Shown piece after piece: positions 34,137 to 42,921 of a stretch of DNA of 64,000 bases (its first letter is position 1; every line of letters begins with the position of its first letter). A program made the translations under genes and the position numbers. The stretch covers positions 1 through 64,000 of the forward strand of contig DASZJQ010000110.1 in assembly GCA_035947875.1 (NCBI GenBank), in the 5' to 3' direction. The notes beneath the pieces were generated by a model, which worked only from the letters and a program-made list of their open reading frames with translations, did no database searches and had not been told where the DNA came from. This DNA is from Bog-473 sp035947875. GTDB lineage: Bacteria; Actinomycetota; Acidimicrobiia; Acidimicrobiales; RAAP-2.

Positions 34137-34175
34137 GAGCGGTTCGGGCCGCAGGGGGAACGGCCCGAACCGCTC
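34137..34175. terminator. strong bidirectional terminator hairpin
   Basis: A 14-base perfect stem, GAGCGGTTCGGGCC with GGCCCGAACCGCTC, closes an 11-base loop. It lies between the convergent importer operon and glycosyltransferase operon. The right arm runs into the GT39 stop codon (34174-34176), so it most likely serves the minus-strand operon and possibly both. Confidence 0.8.
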
Positions 34176-36387
34176 AGCTCGAGGTGGTCGGTTGGGTGAG
34201 GTTGTACAGCGTGGTGCCGTCCACCGTCTGGGCCGTGAAGTGACTCTCGACCCACGTTGAGATCTGCGAAGCCACGTCGCTGGTACCGCCGCCGGCACCG
34301 CCGAAGCCGCCCGCGCCAAGACCTCGGCCGCCACTGATGTAGTAGTGGATCCTGCCCTCCGTCACGTACTTCTCGAACTGGGCCAGCGAGGGCGCCGGGT
34401 CGGTGCCGTTGAAGCCTCCGATGGCCATCACGGGGTCGTCGCTGGCCAACTGGTAGCCGGCGGCCGAGTTGGAATTGGTGGTGGCGGCCACCCACGAGTA
34501 GCTCCCCGCATCGGCTTGGAGAAGCTTGGTGACGGCCGAGCCGGGCGTACTCGAGCCCAGGATCCCGCCGGCTCCCCCCACACCGCCGCCGAAACCGCCC
34601 CCGAAGGTGCCGCCCCGCCCGCCCGCGAAGGCCGGCGGCGTGAAACCCCCGCCGGTCCCACGTCCGGGGACGAAGCCGCCCGGGGGGGTGAATCCCCCAC
34701 CCGCGCGGCCGCCTCTGGTCCCACCGGGGAGGCCTCCTGGGATCCCACCGAGGCGGCGAAATCCGCCGCCGCCGGGGCCGCCGAAACCGCCGCCGGGGCC
34801 GCCGAAGCCCCCGGACGCCGAAGGGGTCACCGTCGGAATGGCGCCGCTGTGCGGCGTGGCCGCCGTGGCGACGGTGGAGAACAGCGGCGCGGCCAGGGCG
34901 GCGCCGAATCCGAGGACCGCCACCAGGCCGACGGCCGCATTAGGCACCCGGCGCAGCCACGGGAGGGCGAGGATGGCCAGGGCACCGAGGGCGCCGGCCA
35001 CCGCCACGACGACGCGGAGCCAGGGGAACCAGGCCGGAGTGCGATCCAACAGCACGACGGCCCAGATGGTGGTGACCACCAGGGCCCCCGCCAGGGCCGA
35101 TCGACCGACCCACGAGGCGCGGCGTTGCCACAGCGACATGGTGCCCATGCCGACCAGGGCGCCCAACGGTGGCGCCAGGGCGACCGTGTAGTAGGGGTGG
35201 ATGATGCCCTGCGCCAAGCTGATGGTCAGCCCGATGCCGGCCAGGCAGCCACCCCAGAGCAGGAAGGCGGCCCGTTCGTGGTCGGTGCGCTTGGCCCGCC
35301 ACGTGAGAAGCAACACCACGGCGCCGAGGAGGAGCGCCCCGGGGAGCAGCCAGGACATCATGTTGCCGAATTGGGGGTTGAAGAGACGGGTGAGACCGGT
35401 GGGGCCCCACATGCTGCCCGCTTGGGTCGAGCCCCCCACGTGTCCGGCCTCGTTCCCGGTCAATCGGCCGAATCCGTTGTAGCCGAAGATGAGATTGAGG
35501 ATGCTGTTGTTCTGTGAGCCGCCCACGTAGGGGCGGTCGGCCGCCGGCGTGAGGGCCACCGCGGCGACCCACCATCCGGCCGCCGCCAACGTGGTCAGGC
35601 CGAGGACGATGACCTGCCAGGCCCGGCGCCGGAAGGGGGTGGGCGCGGCGAGCAGGTACACGATGCCCAACGCCGGGACAATGAGGAAGGCCTGCAGCAT
35701 CTTGGTGAGGAACCCGAAGCCCACCAACGTGCCGGCGAGCACGAGCCACCTGGTCTGGGCCGCCTCGAGCGCCCGAACCGTGGCGTAGATGGCGCCCGTG
35801 AGGAGGAGGGCCAGCAACGCATCGGGGTTGTTGAAGCGGAACATGAGGGCGGCCACCGGCGTCAGGGCCACCACGGCGCCCCCCAGCAGGGCGGCGTTGG
35901 CCGAGAACCAGCGCCGGACGGTCAGGTAGACGAGGCCGACGGTGGCCACTCCCTCCAGGGCTTGGGGAACCAGCATGCTCCACGAGTTGAAGCCGAAGAT
36001 CCGGCCCGAGATCTCCATGACCCACAACGAGGCCGGCGGCTTGTCCACGGTGATGAAGTTGGACGAGTCCGAGGAGCCGAAGAAGAAGGCCTTCCAGCTC
36101 TTGGTGCCCGCCTGGACGGCCGCCGAATAGAAGGAGTTGGCCCACCCGCCGGCGCCGAGGTCCCAGAGGTAGAGCACGGCGGTCAGGCTCAAGAGGGTGA
36201 GGAGGGCGGGCCGGACCCAGGCCGGGTCCTGCTCACGGCCACGAACCAGGCGGACCAGGCGTCCCCGGGGCGGCGTGGAATCCGCTGGGGCCGCCCCGGG
36301 GACGAAGGGGCCGGAACCGGTGCCGGTTCCGCCGGGTTGTTGCTGCTGGTCGACACCGTCCCCGGGTGCCGGGATGAGCGTGGTCAT
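34174..36387 (-). CDS. glycosyltransferase family 39 (ArnT-like) membrane protein with Gly-rich segment
   Basis: 737 residues from ATG 36387, overlapping the GT2 stop by 4 bases. The N-terminal ~480 residues have about 11-13 membrane segments with the GT39/ArnT start LLSLTAVLYLWDLGAGGWANSFYSAAVQAG, the first-loop acidic/K region FITVDKPPASLWV and RFNNPDALLALLLTGA. Then comes an ~95-residue Gly/Pro/Phe-rich stretch (GGPGGGFGGPGGGG repeats) and a conserved C-terminal extracellular domain (LLQADAGSYSWVAATTNSNSAAGYQL, VMAIGGFNGTDPAPSLAQF). Such enzymes move mannose or another sugar from polyprenyl-phosphate to envelope acceptors. Last gene of the sensor/regulator operon. Confidence 0.9.
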   Translation of the reverse strand: MTTLIPAPGDGVDQQQQPGGTGTGSGPFVPGAAPADSTPPRGRLVRLVRGREQDPAWVRPALLTLLSLTAVLYLWDLGAGGWANSFYSAAVQAGTKSWKAFFFGSSDSSNFITVDKPPASLWVMEISGRIFGFNSWSMLVPQALEGVATVGLVYLTVRRWFSANAALLGGAVVALTPVAALMFRFNNPDALLALLLTGAIYATVRALEAAQTRWLVLAGTLVGFGFLTKMLQAFLIVPALGIVYLLAAPTPFRRRAWQVIVLGLTTLAAAGWWVAAVALTPAADRPYVGGSQNNSILNLIFGYNGFGRLTGNEAGHVGGSTQAGSMWGPTGLTRLFNPQFGNMMSWLLPGALLLGAVVLLLTWRAKRTDHERAAFLLWGGCLAGIGLTISLAQGIIHPYYTVALAPPLGALVGMGTMSLWQRRASWVGRSALAGALVVTTIWAVVLLDRTPAWFPWLRVVVAVAGALGALAILALPWLRRVPNAAVGLVAVLGFGAALAAPLFSTVATAATPHSGAIPTVTPSASGGFGGPGGGFGGPGGGGFRRLGGIPGGLPGGTRGGRAGGGFTPPGGFVPGRGTGGGFTPPAFAGGRGGTFGGGFGGGVGGAGGILGSSTPGSAVTKLLQADAGSYSWVAATTNSNSAAGYQLASDDPVMAIGGFNGTDPAPSLAQFEKYVTEGRIHYYISGGRGLGAGGFGGAGGGTSDVASQISTWVESHFTAQTVDGTTLYNLTQPTTSS

Positions 36388-37649
36388 GAGGGAGCCTCCA
36401 GGGAATGGTCGGACGAGAGGGCCGTGGGTCGGAAGATCCAAGCCCTCAGGACGGCGAAGCGGAGCACCGCGGCCACGGCATTGGCCGCGGTCACGGCCAG
36501 GAGGTCCCAGCCCAGCGAAGGACCGACCAGTGCCTGCACCGCCAGGAGACCCAACGTGGTCAGGGCCAGACTGAGGAGGAAGAGGCCGGCCCCCACGGCG
36601 ACCAAGCGGCCCCGATAGGCCTTTCCCTGCATGCTGTGGGCCAGTTCCCTGTGCACGGCGAGGTTGAAGATGGTGCAGATGGCCAAGGCGAGCGCGTTGG
36701 CCCCGAGGGCACCGGCGAGGGGGCGCCAGGCCACGAAGAGAAAGAGGTAGCCGAGGGTGCTGATGGCGCCCACACCGGCAAAGCGGAGCAGTTGGTCGGC
36801 CGCCACCTGATCGACGGGCGACCGCGGGCGATCAGTCGTGCCCCGGGTCAGCCGCCGGGCCTGGCCGTGGGAGATACGCCACACGCCGCGCAGGTCGCTG
36901 ATCGCGGTCGGCAGGATCTGGACGCGGGAGTCCGGATCATCGACCCAGTCCACCGGCACCTCGCTCATACGCAGTCCGAGCCGCTCGGCCGTGATGAGGA
37001 GCTCGGTATCGAAGAACCACTCGTCGTCCTCGACCAAGGGCAGGATTCGCAGGGCGGCCTCTCGCCGCAGCGCCTTGAAGCCACATTGGGCGTCACTGAA
37101 TCGACCACGCAAGAACAGCTTGAGGAGGAGGTTGTAGGCGCGCGAGATGAGCTCGCGCTTGGGCCCACGGATCACGTGGGAGCCGCGGGCCAGGCGGGTG
37201 CCCGCAGCGACATCGCGATGCCCCGAGAGGAGGGGAGCCACCAGCGGCACCAGGGCGGTGAGCGAGGTGGACAAGTCGACGTCCATGTAGGCCACCACCG
37301 GCGCCGTGCTGGTTGACCAGGCGGTGCGCAGGGCTCGGCCCCGTCCCTTTTGGGACAGGTGCAAGGCCGCCACGCCGGGCAGGGTGGCCGCCAGCTCGGT
37401 GGCCACCGCCATGGTCTCGTCGGTGCTGGCGTTGTCCACGATGGTGACCAAGGCGCGGAACGGGAACGACTCGTTGAGGAAGTTCCGCAAGGCGGTGATG
37501 CGCTCGGCCAGGTGCTCGGCCTCGTTGTAGACCGGCACGGCGATCTCCACATCGAGGGGCACCCGCCGGGGGTCGACGCCGCGCTCGGGGGCCGCCAGCA
37601 CTGTCATGCCACGCATGGTGCCCGAGTCCGTTCCGACCGCCGTGTGCAT
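36384..37649 (-). CDS. GT2 glycosyltransferase fused to GtrA-like membrane domain
   Basis: Up to 421 residues; ATGs at 37616 and 37607 are possible later starts. Residues ~35-270 are a GT2 domain (dolichyl-phosphate mannosyltransferase type): VEIAVPVYNEAEHL, TIVDNASTDET, AYMDVDLSTSL (D-x-D) and DAQCGFKALRREAA. Residues ~285-410 form a GtrA domain with four membrane helices (QLLRFAGVGAISTLGYLFLFVAWRPL, RFAVLRAWIF). It probably makes and flips a polyprenyl-phosphate sugar, the donor for the GT39 enzyme encoded next, with which it overlaps by 4 bases. Confidence 0.92.
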   Translation of the reverse strand: MHTAVGTDSGTMRGMTVLAAPERGVDPRRVPLDVEIAVPVYNEAEHLAERITALRNFLNESFPFRALVTIVDNASTDETMAVATELAATLPGVAALHLSQKGRGRALRTAWSTSTAPVVAYMDVDLSTSLTALVPLVAPLLSGHRDVAAGTRLARGSHVIRGPKRELISRAYNLLLKLFLRGRFSDAQCGFKALRREAALRILPLVEDDEWFFDTELLITAERLGLRMSEVPVDWVDDPDSRVQILPTAISDLRGVWRISHGQARRLTRGTTDRPRSPVDQVAADQLLRFAGVGAISTLGYLFLFVAWRPLAGALGANALALAICTIFNLAVHRELAHSMQGKAYRGRLVAVGAGLFLLSLALTTLGLLAVQALVGPSLGWDLLAVTAANAVAAVLRFAVLRAWIFRPTALSSDHSLEAPS

Positions 37650-37676
37650 CCGCTGTGACCGAGGTGTGAATCCCGG

Positions 37677-38420
37677 CTACGACCCGGTACTGCGGTCCAA
37701 GACGAGCAGGAATTCGAGCGTGCCGTGGCTGTCCGTGGTGACGGTGCCGGCGAAGCTGGGATTTTCGATGCCGTAGTCGGCGAAGGTGACCGGGATGGAG
37801 CCGGTCACGTCGATGGACGTGCCGGAGTATCGAGCGGAGACCGGGAAGGTGACGGCGTGGGTCTGCCCGTGCAGCATCAGGTTGCCGGTGGCCGTTTCGT
37901 GCACGGTGACCCCGGCGGCGGGGATGCGGCCCAGGCTGATCGGTGAGGTGAGGGCGAAGGTGGCCGTGGGGTACCGCGACACCTCCATGATGCGGCCGTC
38001 GAACTGGCCGTCCCGCTCGCTCTGATCACTGTGGACGTCGGCCATCTGCGCCGTGAAGGACGCCGAGCCGACGCTGGCGCCGTCCACGGTGATGGACCCG
38101 GTGACCGAGTTGGTGCGCCCGACGGCCACGTTGTTCTGGCCGAAGAGGACCTCGTTCACCCGGTACCCCACCACCGACTTGCCGGTGGCCTGCCAGGTCC
38201 CGGTGGGCGAAGCCACCGACGTGGGACTGGCGGCGGAGTGCTTCGGGGTCGTGACCTTGGGCAGGGTCAGCGGCTTGGGCGCGGGTCCCTCGATGAAGTG
38301 GATGTAGATGTAGGTGCCCCCCACCGCGACCAGCGCAGCCAGGATGAGCACGCCCACCATGCCGCCGAGGATCCAGGTCAGGGGGGAGCGCTTCTTCTCG
38401 GTCTCGACCGGATCGGTCAC
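37677..38420 (-). CDS. YceI family protein, membrane-anchored
   Basis: 247 residues from GTG 38420, preceded by AAAAGGAACC and overlapping the histidine kinase stop by 4 bases. A membrane segment at ~15-38 (WILGGMVGVLILAALVAVGGTY) and a Pro/Thr linker precede the YceI lipocalin-like domain: GTWQATGKSVVGYRVNEVLFG, VGRTNSVTGSITVDG, SERDGQFDGRIMEVSRYPTATF and LMLHGQTHAVTFPV. YceI proteins bind isoprenoid-like lipids. An external, anchored lipid-binding role next to polyprenyl-phosphate sugar enzymes makes sense, but is inference. Confidence 0.93.
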   Translation of the reverse strand: MTDPVETEKKRSPLTWILGGMVGVLILAALVAVGGTYIYIHFIEGPAPKPLTLPKVTTPKHSAASPTSVASPTGTWQATGKSVVGYRVNEVLFGQNNVAVGRTNSVTGSITVDGASVGSASFTAQMADVHSDQSERDGQFDGRIMEVSRYPTATFALTSPISLGRIPAAGVTVHETATGNLMLHGQTHAVTFPVSARYSGTSIDVTGSIPVTFADYGIENPSFAGTVTTDSHGTLEFLLVLDRSTGS

Positions 38421-40153
38421 GCGGTTCCTTTTCGGGCCGCCGTGGCGGCGTCGGCTCCCTCGGTGTCCACGGCTTCGACGTCCTTGCCGTCGGGTTCCAC
38501 GGCGTCGGGTTCCACGGCATCGGATCCTTCGGTGTGGGCTCCTTCGGTGTGAGCCTCTTCGGCGTCGGCTTCTTCGTCGTGGGCTCCCTCGGCGTCGGAT
38601 CCCTCGGCGTCGGATTCCTCGGAGTCCAGAACGTCGGCAACGACGGGGAGGGAGACGGTCACGGTCATGCCGCGGCCGGGAGCCGACTCGGCCGAGACGG
38701 TGCCGCCGTGGGCGAAGACGATGGCCGAGACGATGGAGAGTCCGAGGCCCGTGCCACCGTGGGCCCGGCCCCGGGCCGGATCGGACCGGTAGAAACGCTC
38801 GAACACCCGGGCCGCATCTTCGGCCGGCATGCCGGGCCCGTTGTCGTGGACGACCACCCGGGCCATCGGCCCGTCCTGATCGACGTGCACCGTGGCCGTG
38901 GTGCCCTCCGGGGTGTGGGCGCGCACATTGGCCAGGAGATTGTCGACCACCTGGCGCAACCGGGCGGGGTCGCCCAGCACCTCGACCGGGTGCGCGGCGG
39001 TGAACGTCACCGGCCAGCGCGGACCCACGGTGGTGGCGGTGCGCACCGCTTCGGCGCACAGGCCGACCAGTTCGGTGGCGCGGATCTGGAGGGGCAGCCC
39101 TTCATCGAGCCGGGCCAGCTCGAGCAGGTCGGTGACCAATCGTTCCATGCGCCCCGTCTCGGTGCGGATCCCCGAGATGACCCGGGGCAGGTCTTCGGCG
39201 TTGGTTGACGCGCCGCGCTCGAAGAGCTCGGCGTAGGCCGCCACGGCGGCGATCGGGGTGCGCAGCTCGTGCGAGGCGTCGGCCACGAACTGACGCAAGT
39301 GACGATCGGATTCCTTCAACCGGGCCTCGGAGGCCAGGCGCGCCGCGAACGCCGCCTCGATGCGCTCCAACATGACATTGAGGGCGCGGGCCAGTCGGCC
39401 GACCTCGGTCGTGTCGTCGGCGCCGGGGACGCGCTGGTCGAGATTGCCGGCCGCAATGGCGTCGGCCGTGCGCTCCACGTCCTCCAGCGGGCGCAACCCG
39501 AGGCGGACCAACCACCAGCCCCCGGCCAGGGCGAGGACCAGCGCGCCGGCGGTGACGGCCAGCTCAATGAGGAACAGCGTATGGAGGGTGCTGGTCGTAT
39601 TGCCGATGGGCTCGGCGACCACGATGAGGACCTGCCGACTGTTGCCCGTGGTCTGATTGATCGCCTTGCCGTTGGTGACCTGCACCCGGAAGGCCGGTCC
39701 ATCGCTCTGCGTCGCGTCGGCGGTGAAGTAGGCGGCCGGCGGTCCAGCTGCCTGGGCCGAAATCCCCGAGATTTGATTGGGAAGCTGGGGGCTGTACGCA
39801 TGGCCGTCGACGTGAGCGGGGCAGGTGTCGAGCACTTGGCCCGCCGTGGTCCGCACCTCGATGAAGGGGATCGAGAAACCGAAGTTGCCCCCATTGGGAT
39901 TCCCTCCCCCGCCGCCCGGGGCGCCGTTGTCCGGAGTGCCCGAGCCAAACACGCCCGCTCCTGACGCAGGACAGTGGCCGTTGGAGATGTCGCTGAGGAA
40001 TCGGTCGACCTGGAGAGGGTTCTGCGCCAGGGTCTGGTCGTCCTGCTTGTACAGCGATGACCGCAACGCCGAGTAGGTGGCGAAGTCAGCGACCACCAGC
40101 GCCACGACGGCGATCGCCCCGACGGCCAGGAGGAGTCGGAGTCGGAGTGACAC
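38417..40153 (-). CDS. two-component sensor histidine kinase with acidic pentapeptide tail
   Basis: 578 residues. Membrane segment 1 (~5-28), an extracytoplasmic sensor domain with a Gly/Asn-rich loop (~60-92) and two Cys near 61 and 111, membrane segment 2 (~193-215) and HAMP (RPLEDVERTADAIAAGNLDQRV). HisKA follows with phosphoacceptor His295 (ASHELRTP), then HATPase_c with DNLLANVRAHT, DNGPGMP and GGTGLGLSIV. After the kinase core come ~68 residues of imperfect pentapeptides (SDAEG, SDAEG, AHDEE, ADAEE, AHTEG, AHTEG, SDAVE), not a family feature. It directly follows the response regulator and should phosphorylate it. Signal unknown. Confidence 0.95.
   Translation of the reverse strand: MSLRLRLLLAVGAIAVVALVVADFATYSALRSSLYKQDDQTLAQNPLQVDRFLSDISNGHCPASGAGVFGSGTPDNGAPGGGGGNPNGGNFGFSIPFIEVRTTAGQVLDTCPAHVDGHAYSPQLPNQISGISAQAAGPPAAYFTADATQSDGPAFRVQVTNGKAINQTTGNSRQVLIVVAEPIGNTTSTLHTLFLIELAVTAGALVLALAGGWWLVRLGLRPLEDVERTADAIAAGNLDQRVPGADDTTEVGRLARALNVMLERIEAAFAARLASEARLKESDRHLRQFVADASHELRTPIAAVAAYAELFERGASTNAEDLPRVISGIRTETGRMERLVTDLLELARLDEGLPLQIRATELVGLCAEAVRTATTVGPRWPVTFTAAHPVEVLGDPARLRQVVDNLLANVRAHTPEGTTATVHVDQDGPMARVVVHDNGPGMPAEDAARVFERFYRSDPARGRAHGGTGLGLSIVSAIVFAHGGTVSAESAPGRGMTVTVSLPVVADVLDSEESDAEGSDAEGAHDEEADAEEAHTEGAHTEGSDAVEPDAVEPDGKDVEAVDTEGADAATAARKGTA
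38450..38623 (-). repeat. 15-base tandem repeats encoding acidic pentapeptides
   Basis: The 3' end of the histidine kinase gene is built of imperfect 15-base units giving pentapeptides of Ser/Ala/Thr-Asp/His-Ala-Glu-Gly/Glu character. At least nine units are visible. Degeneracy suggests an old or variable expansion. Confidence 0.7.
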
Positions 40154-40867
40154 TCAATTCGATCCGGCGGTGGGCTCCGGCTCGCGGAGGGTGTAGCCGA
40201 CGAGGCGGATGGTGTGAATGAGCGGCGGGCCGTGTCGCTCCAACTTCTTGCGCAGGTAGCTCACGTAGGTCTCCACCACGTTGCCGTCGCCGCCGAAGTC
40301 GTAGTGCCACACGTGGTCGAGGATCTGGGACTTGGAGAGCACGTGACGCGGGTTCAACAGGAAGTAGCGCAGGAGGTTGAACTCGGTGGCCGTCAGCTGG
40401 ATCTGGCTGCCCCCGCGGCGCACCTCGTGGGCGTTCTCGTCCATCTCGAGATCGGCGAAGCGCAGGATGCCGTCGTCCTCGCCCTCGTAGCCGGTCCGGC
40501 GCAGGATGGCGTGGACCCGGGCGATCAACTCGGCCAGGGCGAAGGGCTTGGTGACGTAGTCATCCCCCCCGATGGTCAGGCCGGCCAGCTTGTCCTGCAA
40601 GGAGTCACGCGCCGTCAGGAAGAGGATGGGGACCCGCAACCCGTCCGAGCGCAGGCGCCGGGTGACCTCGAGGCCATCGAGGTCGGGCAGCATCACATCG
40701 AGGATGACCAGGTCCGGTGGATCGTCCTGGGCCTGGGCCAGGGCGAGCCGGCCCGTGACGGCCTCATCCACCGTGAACCCTTCGTAGCGCAGGGACGTGG
40801 CCACGGCATCGACGATGGACGGCTCGTCGTCAACCACCAGGACCCTCGGTCCGTTCTCAGTCTTCAC
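40154..40867 (-). CDS. OmpR/PhoB-family response regulator (MprA/PhoP-like)
   Basis: 237 residues from GTG 40867, with GGAGGTG about 6 bases upstream. Receiver domain: acidic pair VVDDEPS, phosphoacceptor Asp57 (VILDVMLPD), T in FLTA and Lys in VTKPF. The winged-helix domain has LTATEFNLLRYFLLNPRHVLSKSQILDHVW and the recognition region VVETYVSYLRKKLERHGPPLIHTIRLVGYTL. Stop and kinase start are adjacent, so they form a cognate pair. As head of the operon it probably controls its own transcription and that of the YceI and glycosyltransferase genes, tying envelope sugar transfer to the sensed signal. Confidence 0.95.
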   Translation of the reverse strand: MKTENGPRVLVVDDEPSIVDAVATSLRYEGFTVDEAVTGRLALAQAQDDPPDLVILDVMLPDLDGLEVTRRLRSDGLRVPILFLTARDSLQDKLAGLTIGGDDYVTKPFALAELIARVHAILRRTGYEGEDDGILRFADLEMDENAHEVRRGGSQIQLTATEFNLLRYFLLNPRHVLSKSQILDHVWHYDFGGDGNVVETYVSYLRKKLERHGPPLIHTIRLVGYTLREPEPTAGSN

Positions 40868-41062
40868 TTATCGCACCTCCAGTGGAGCCACATTTCCACC
40901 GGGAGTTTCCCACCCCGTGTGGACCGGCTGTGGTCCCCCTGTGAGGAGTCCGGCCTCCACCACCGATGGGTGGGCGGGGCACCGAGGCTCATTCATCGGA
41001 GAATGGACGAACTCCCTGATGGCGTGGACGTTGTCGGCGTGCGGGGCCGACCAACCCGCTGG

Positions 41063-42337
41063 TCAGGGGCCCAAGGCGATCAGCGCCCGGCGCAGGAGGT
41101 CGAGGGCCGAGATCGCCCCGTACTGGCGCACCCGTTCGCGATCGCCCGGCAGGCGCATCTCGCGGGCCTCGGTCCGGCCGTGGGGAAGGGCCAACCCGAC
41201 GAAGATGGTGCCCGGCGCCACCCCCTCCTGGTCGTCCGGCCCGGCCACCCCGGTGATGCCCAGCCCGACGTCGGAACCGGTGGCCCGGCACACCCCTCGC
41301 GCCATGGCGACGGCGGCCGCCTCGGAGACCACCGGGCCGACGGGCACCCCGAGCACGTCGAATTTCACCTGCGAGTGGTAGGCCACCACGCCGCCCCGGA
41401 ACCAGGCCGAGGCGCCGGGCACATTGACCAGGCGGGAGGCGATGAGACCGCCGGTGAGCGACTCGGCCACGCCGAAGCTCAGCCCGTGCACGACCAGCTG
41501 GGCCGCCACGGCGTGCTCCATGGACTCGTCGTCGGTCCCGAAGACGATGTCGCCGAGGTGTGACTCGATGGTCGACCGCACCTCCTTCTCCTCGAGGTCG
41601 AGGAGGGCGGTCCCCTGCGCCAGGGTCGGGGCGTGGGCCGTGATCCGTACCTTGATCCCCTCCATGCCCGAGGCGAGGAAGGCCAGCGTGACCGAGCCGC
41701 CGCGGTCGAACGCATCGAGCGCGTCGATCCGGCCCTGCAGCGCCTCGGCCAGTCCGGACTCGCTGGCCCCCCAGGTCCGGAGCACCCGGCTCACGATGAC
41801 GTTCTCCTCGCCCGCCGCGGCCATGCGGGCCCGGAGGTCGGGCAGGATGCCCCGCTCGAACATCTCGGCCATCTCGTAGGGCACCCCGGGCACGGCGTAG
41901 ATCACCTTGTTCCCCAGTGGACAGATGAGCCCCGGGGCGGTCCCGGCCCGCTGGGGGATGATGGTGGCGCCCGCGGGCACGTCGGCCTGGCGCTCGTTGT
42001 TGGCCGACATGGCCCGGCCCCGGGCTTGGAAGAACCCGGCGATGACATCGACGATCGTCTGGTCCCGCACCAGCTCGACCCCCATGACGTCGGCGATGGC
42101 CTCCCGGGTGATGTCGTCCTGGGTCGGGCCCAGGCCGCCGCAGACGATGATCCCGTCGCTGCGGGCCAGCGCGGTGCGGAAGGCCAACGTCATGCGCTCG
42201 TGGTTGTCGCCCACCGCCTGGTGGAAGTGCGAGGTCACCCCGGCCGAGGCCAGATGGTCGCCCAACCAGGCGGAATTGGTGTCGGCGATCTGGCCGAGCA
42301 GGAGCTCGGTGCCGACGGCCACGATCTCCACCCTCAC
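41063..42337 (-). CDS. cinA: CinA-family protein (nicotinamide-nucleotide amidase / competence-damage protein)
   Basis: 424 residues from GTG 42337, overlapping pgsA by 4 bases. The N-terminal MoCF-like domain is clear: VEIVAVGTELLLGQIADTNS, IVCGGLGPTQDDITREA and YAVPGVPYEMAEMFE. The C-terminal CinA deamidase domain has VAESLTGGLIASRLVNVPGASAWFRGGVVAY, a VSEAAAVAMARGV segment and GLGITGVAGPD. Family members hydrolyse NMN to NaMN for NAD recycling and/or ADP-ribose derivatives. In actinobacteria the gene often sits beside recA; here recA is about 15 kb away. Confidence 0.95.
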   Translation of the reverse strand: MRVEIVAVGTELLLGQIADTNSAWLGDHLASAGVTSHFHQAVGDNHERMTLAFRTALARSDGIIVCGGLGPTQDDITREAIADVMGVELVRDQTIVDVIAGFFQARGRAMSANNERQADVPAGATIIPQRAGTAPGLICPLGNKVIYAVPGVPYEMAEMFERGILPDLRARMAAAGEENVIVSRVLRTWGASESGLAEALQGRIDALDAFDRGGSVTLAFLASGMEGIKVRITAHAPTLAQGTALLDLEEKEVRSTIESHLGDIVFGTDDESMEHAVAAQLVVHGLSFGVAESLTGGLIASRLVNVPGASAWFRGGVVAYHSQVKFDVLGVPVGPVVSEAAAVAMARGVCRATGSDVGLGITGVAGPDDQEGVAPGTIFVGLALPHGRTEAREMRLPGDRERVRQYGAISALDLLRRALIALGP

Positions 42338-42921
42338 GCGTGGGCCTCCCGGGAGGCCCGGCGGCCGTCCATCAGGTACTGGAACCCCGTGGCCAGGGTC
42401 AGGGCGGCGGCCACCCAGATCGACGCCACCTGCACGGTGTGGTTGTTGGCCAGCGGAGGGATGATGCAGGTCCCGACCGCCCAATCCTGGACGAACGTCT
42501 TCAGCTTGGCCGAGTTCCGGGCCGGGATGGAGACGCCCCGTCGACTCACCCACCAGCGGTAGACCTGCATGCCGACCTCGCGGATGGCGATGAGGATGAC
42601 CGGGAGCCAGGGCAGATGCCCCTGCGCGGCCAGGGCGAAGAGCGCACCGAGCACGACCGCCTTGTCGGCCAGGGGGTCCAAGAAGGCTCCCGACCGGGTG
42701 GTGCCCTGGCGGCGGGCCATGTACCCATCGAGCCCGTCGCTGCCGGCGACGATCAGGCCGACGACCACGTTGAACCAGGTCGCCCCCCAGATCACGATCA
42801 TGGCCACGAAGACCGGCGCGGCCAGCAGGCGGGCCACGGTCACCGCGTTGGCCGGCGTGGCCAGGGCGGTCGGCCCGAACGTGAAAACGCGGGTCTCGCG
42901 GGTCTTGTCGGTATCGGTCAC
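42334..42921 (-). CDS. pgsA: CDP-diacylglycerol-glycerol-3-phosphate 3-phosphatidyltransferase
   Basis: 195 residues from GTG 42921, overlapping rimO by 4 bases and cinA by 4 bases. The CDP-alcohol phosphatidyltransferase signature D-x-x-D-G-x-x-A-R-x8-G-x3-D-x3-D is intact (GSDGLDGYMARRQGTTRSGA, then FLDPLADK). Five or six membrane segments are visible, including VARLLAAPVFVAMIVIWGATW. It makes phosphatidylglycerol phosphate, the first committed step to phosphatidylglycerol and cardiolipin. The N-terminus has about 20 extra polar residues (VTDTDKTRETRVFTFGPTAL). Confidence 0.93.
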   Translation of the reverse strand: MTDTDKTRETRVFTFGPTALATPANAVTVARLLAAPVFVAMIVIWGATWFNVVVGLIVAGSDGLDGYMARRQGTTRSGAFLDPLADKAVVLGALFALAAQGHLPWLPVILIAIREVGMQVYRWWVSRRGVSIPARNSAKLKTFVQDWAVGTCIIPPLANNHTVQVASIWVAAALTLATGFQYLMDGRRASREAHA

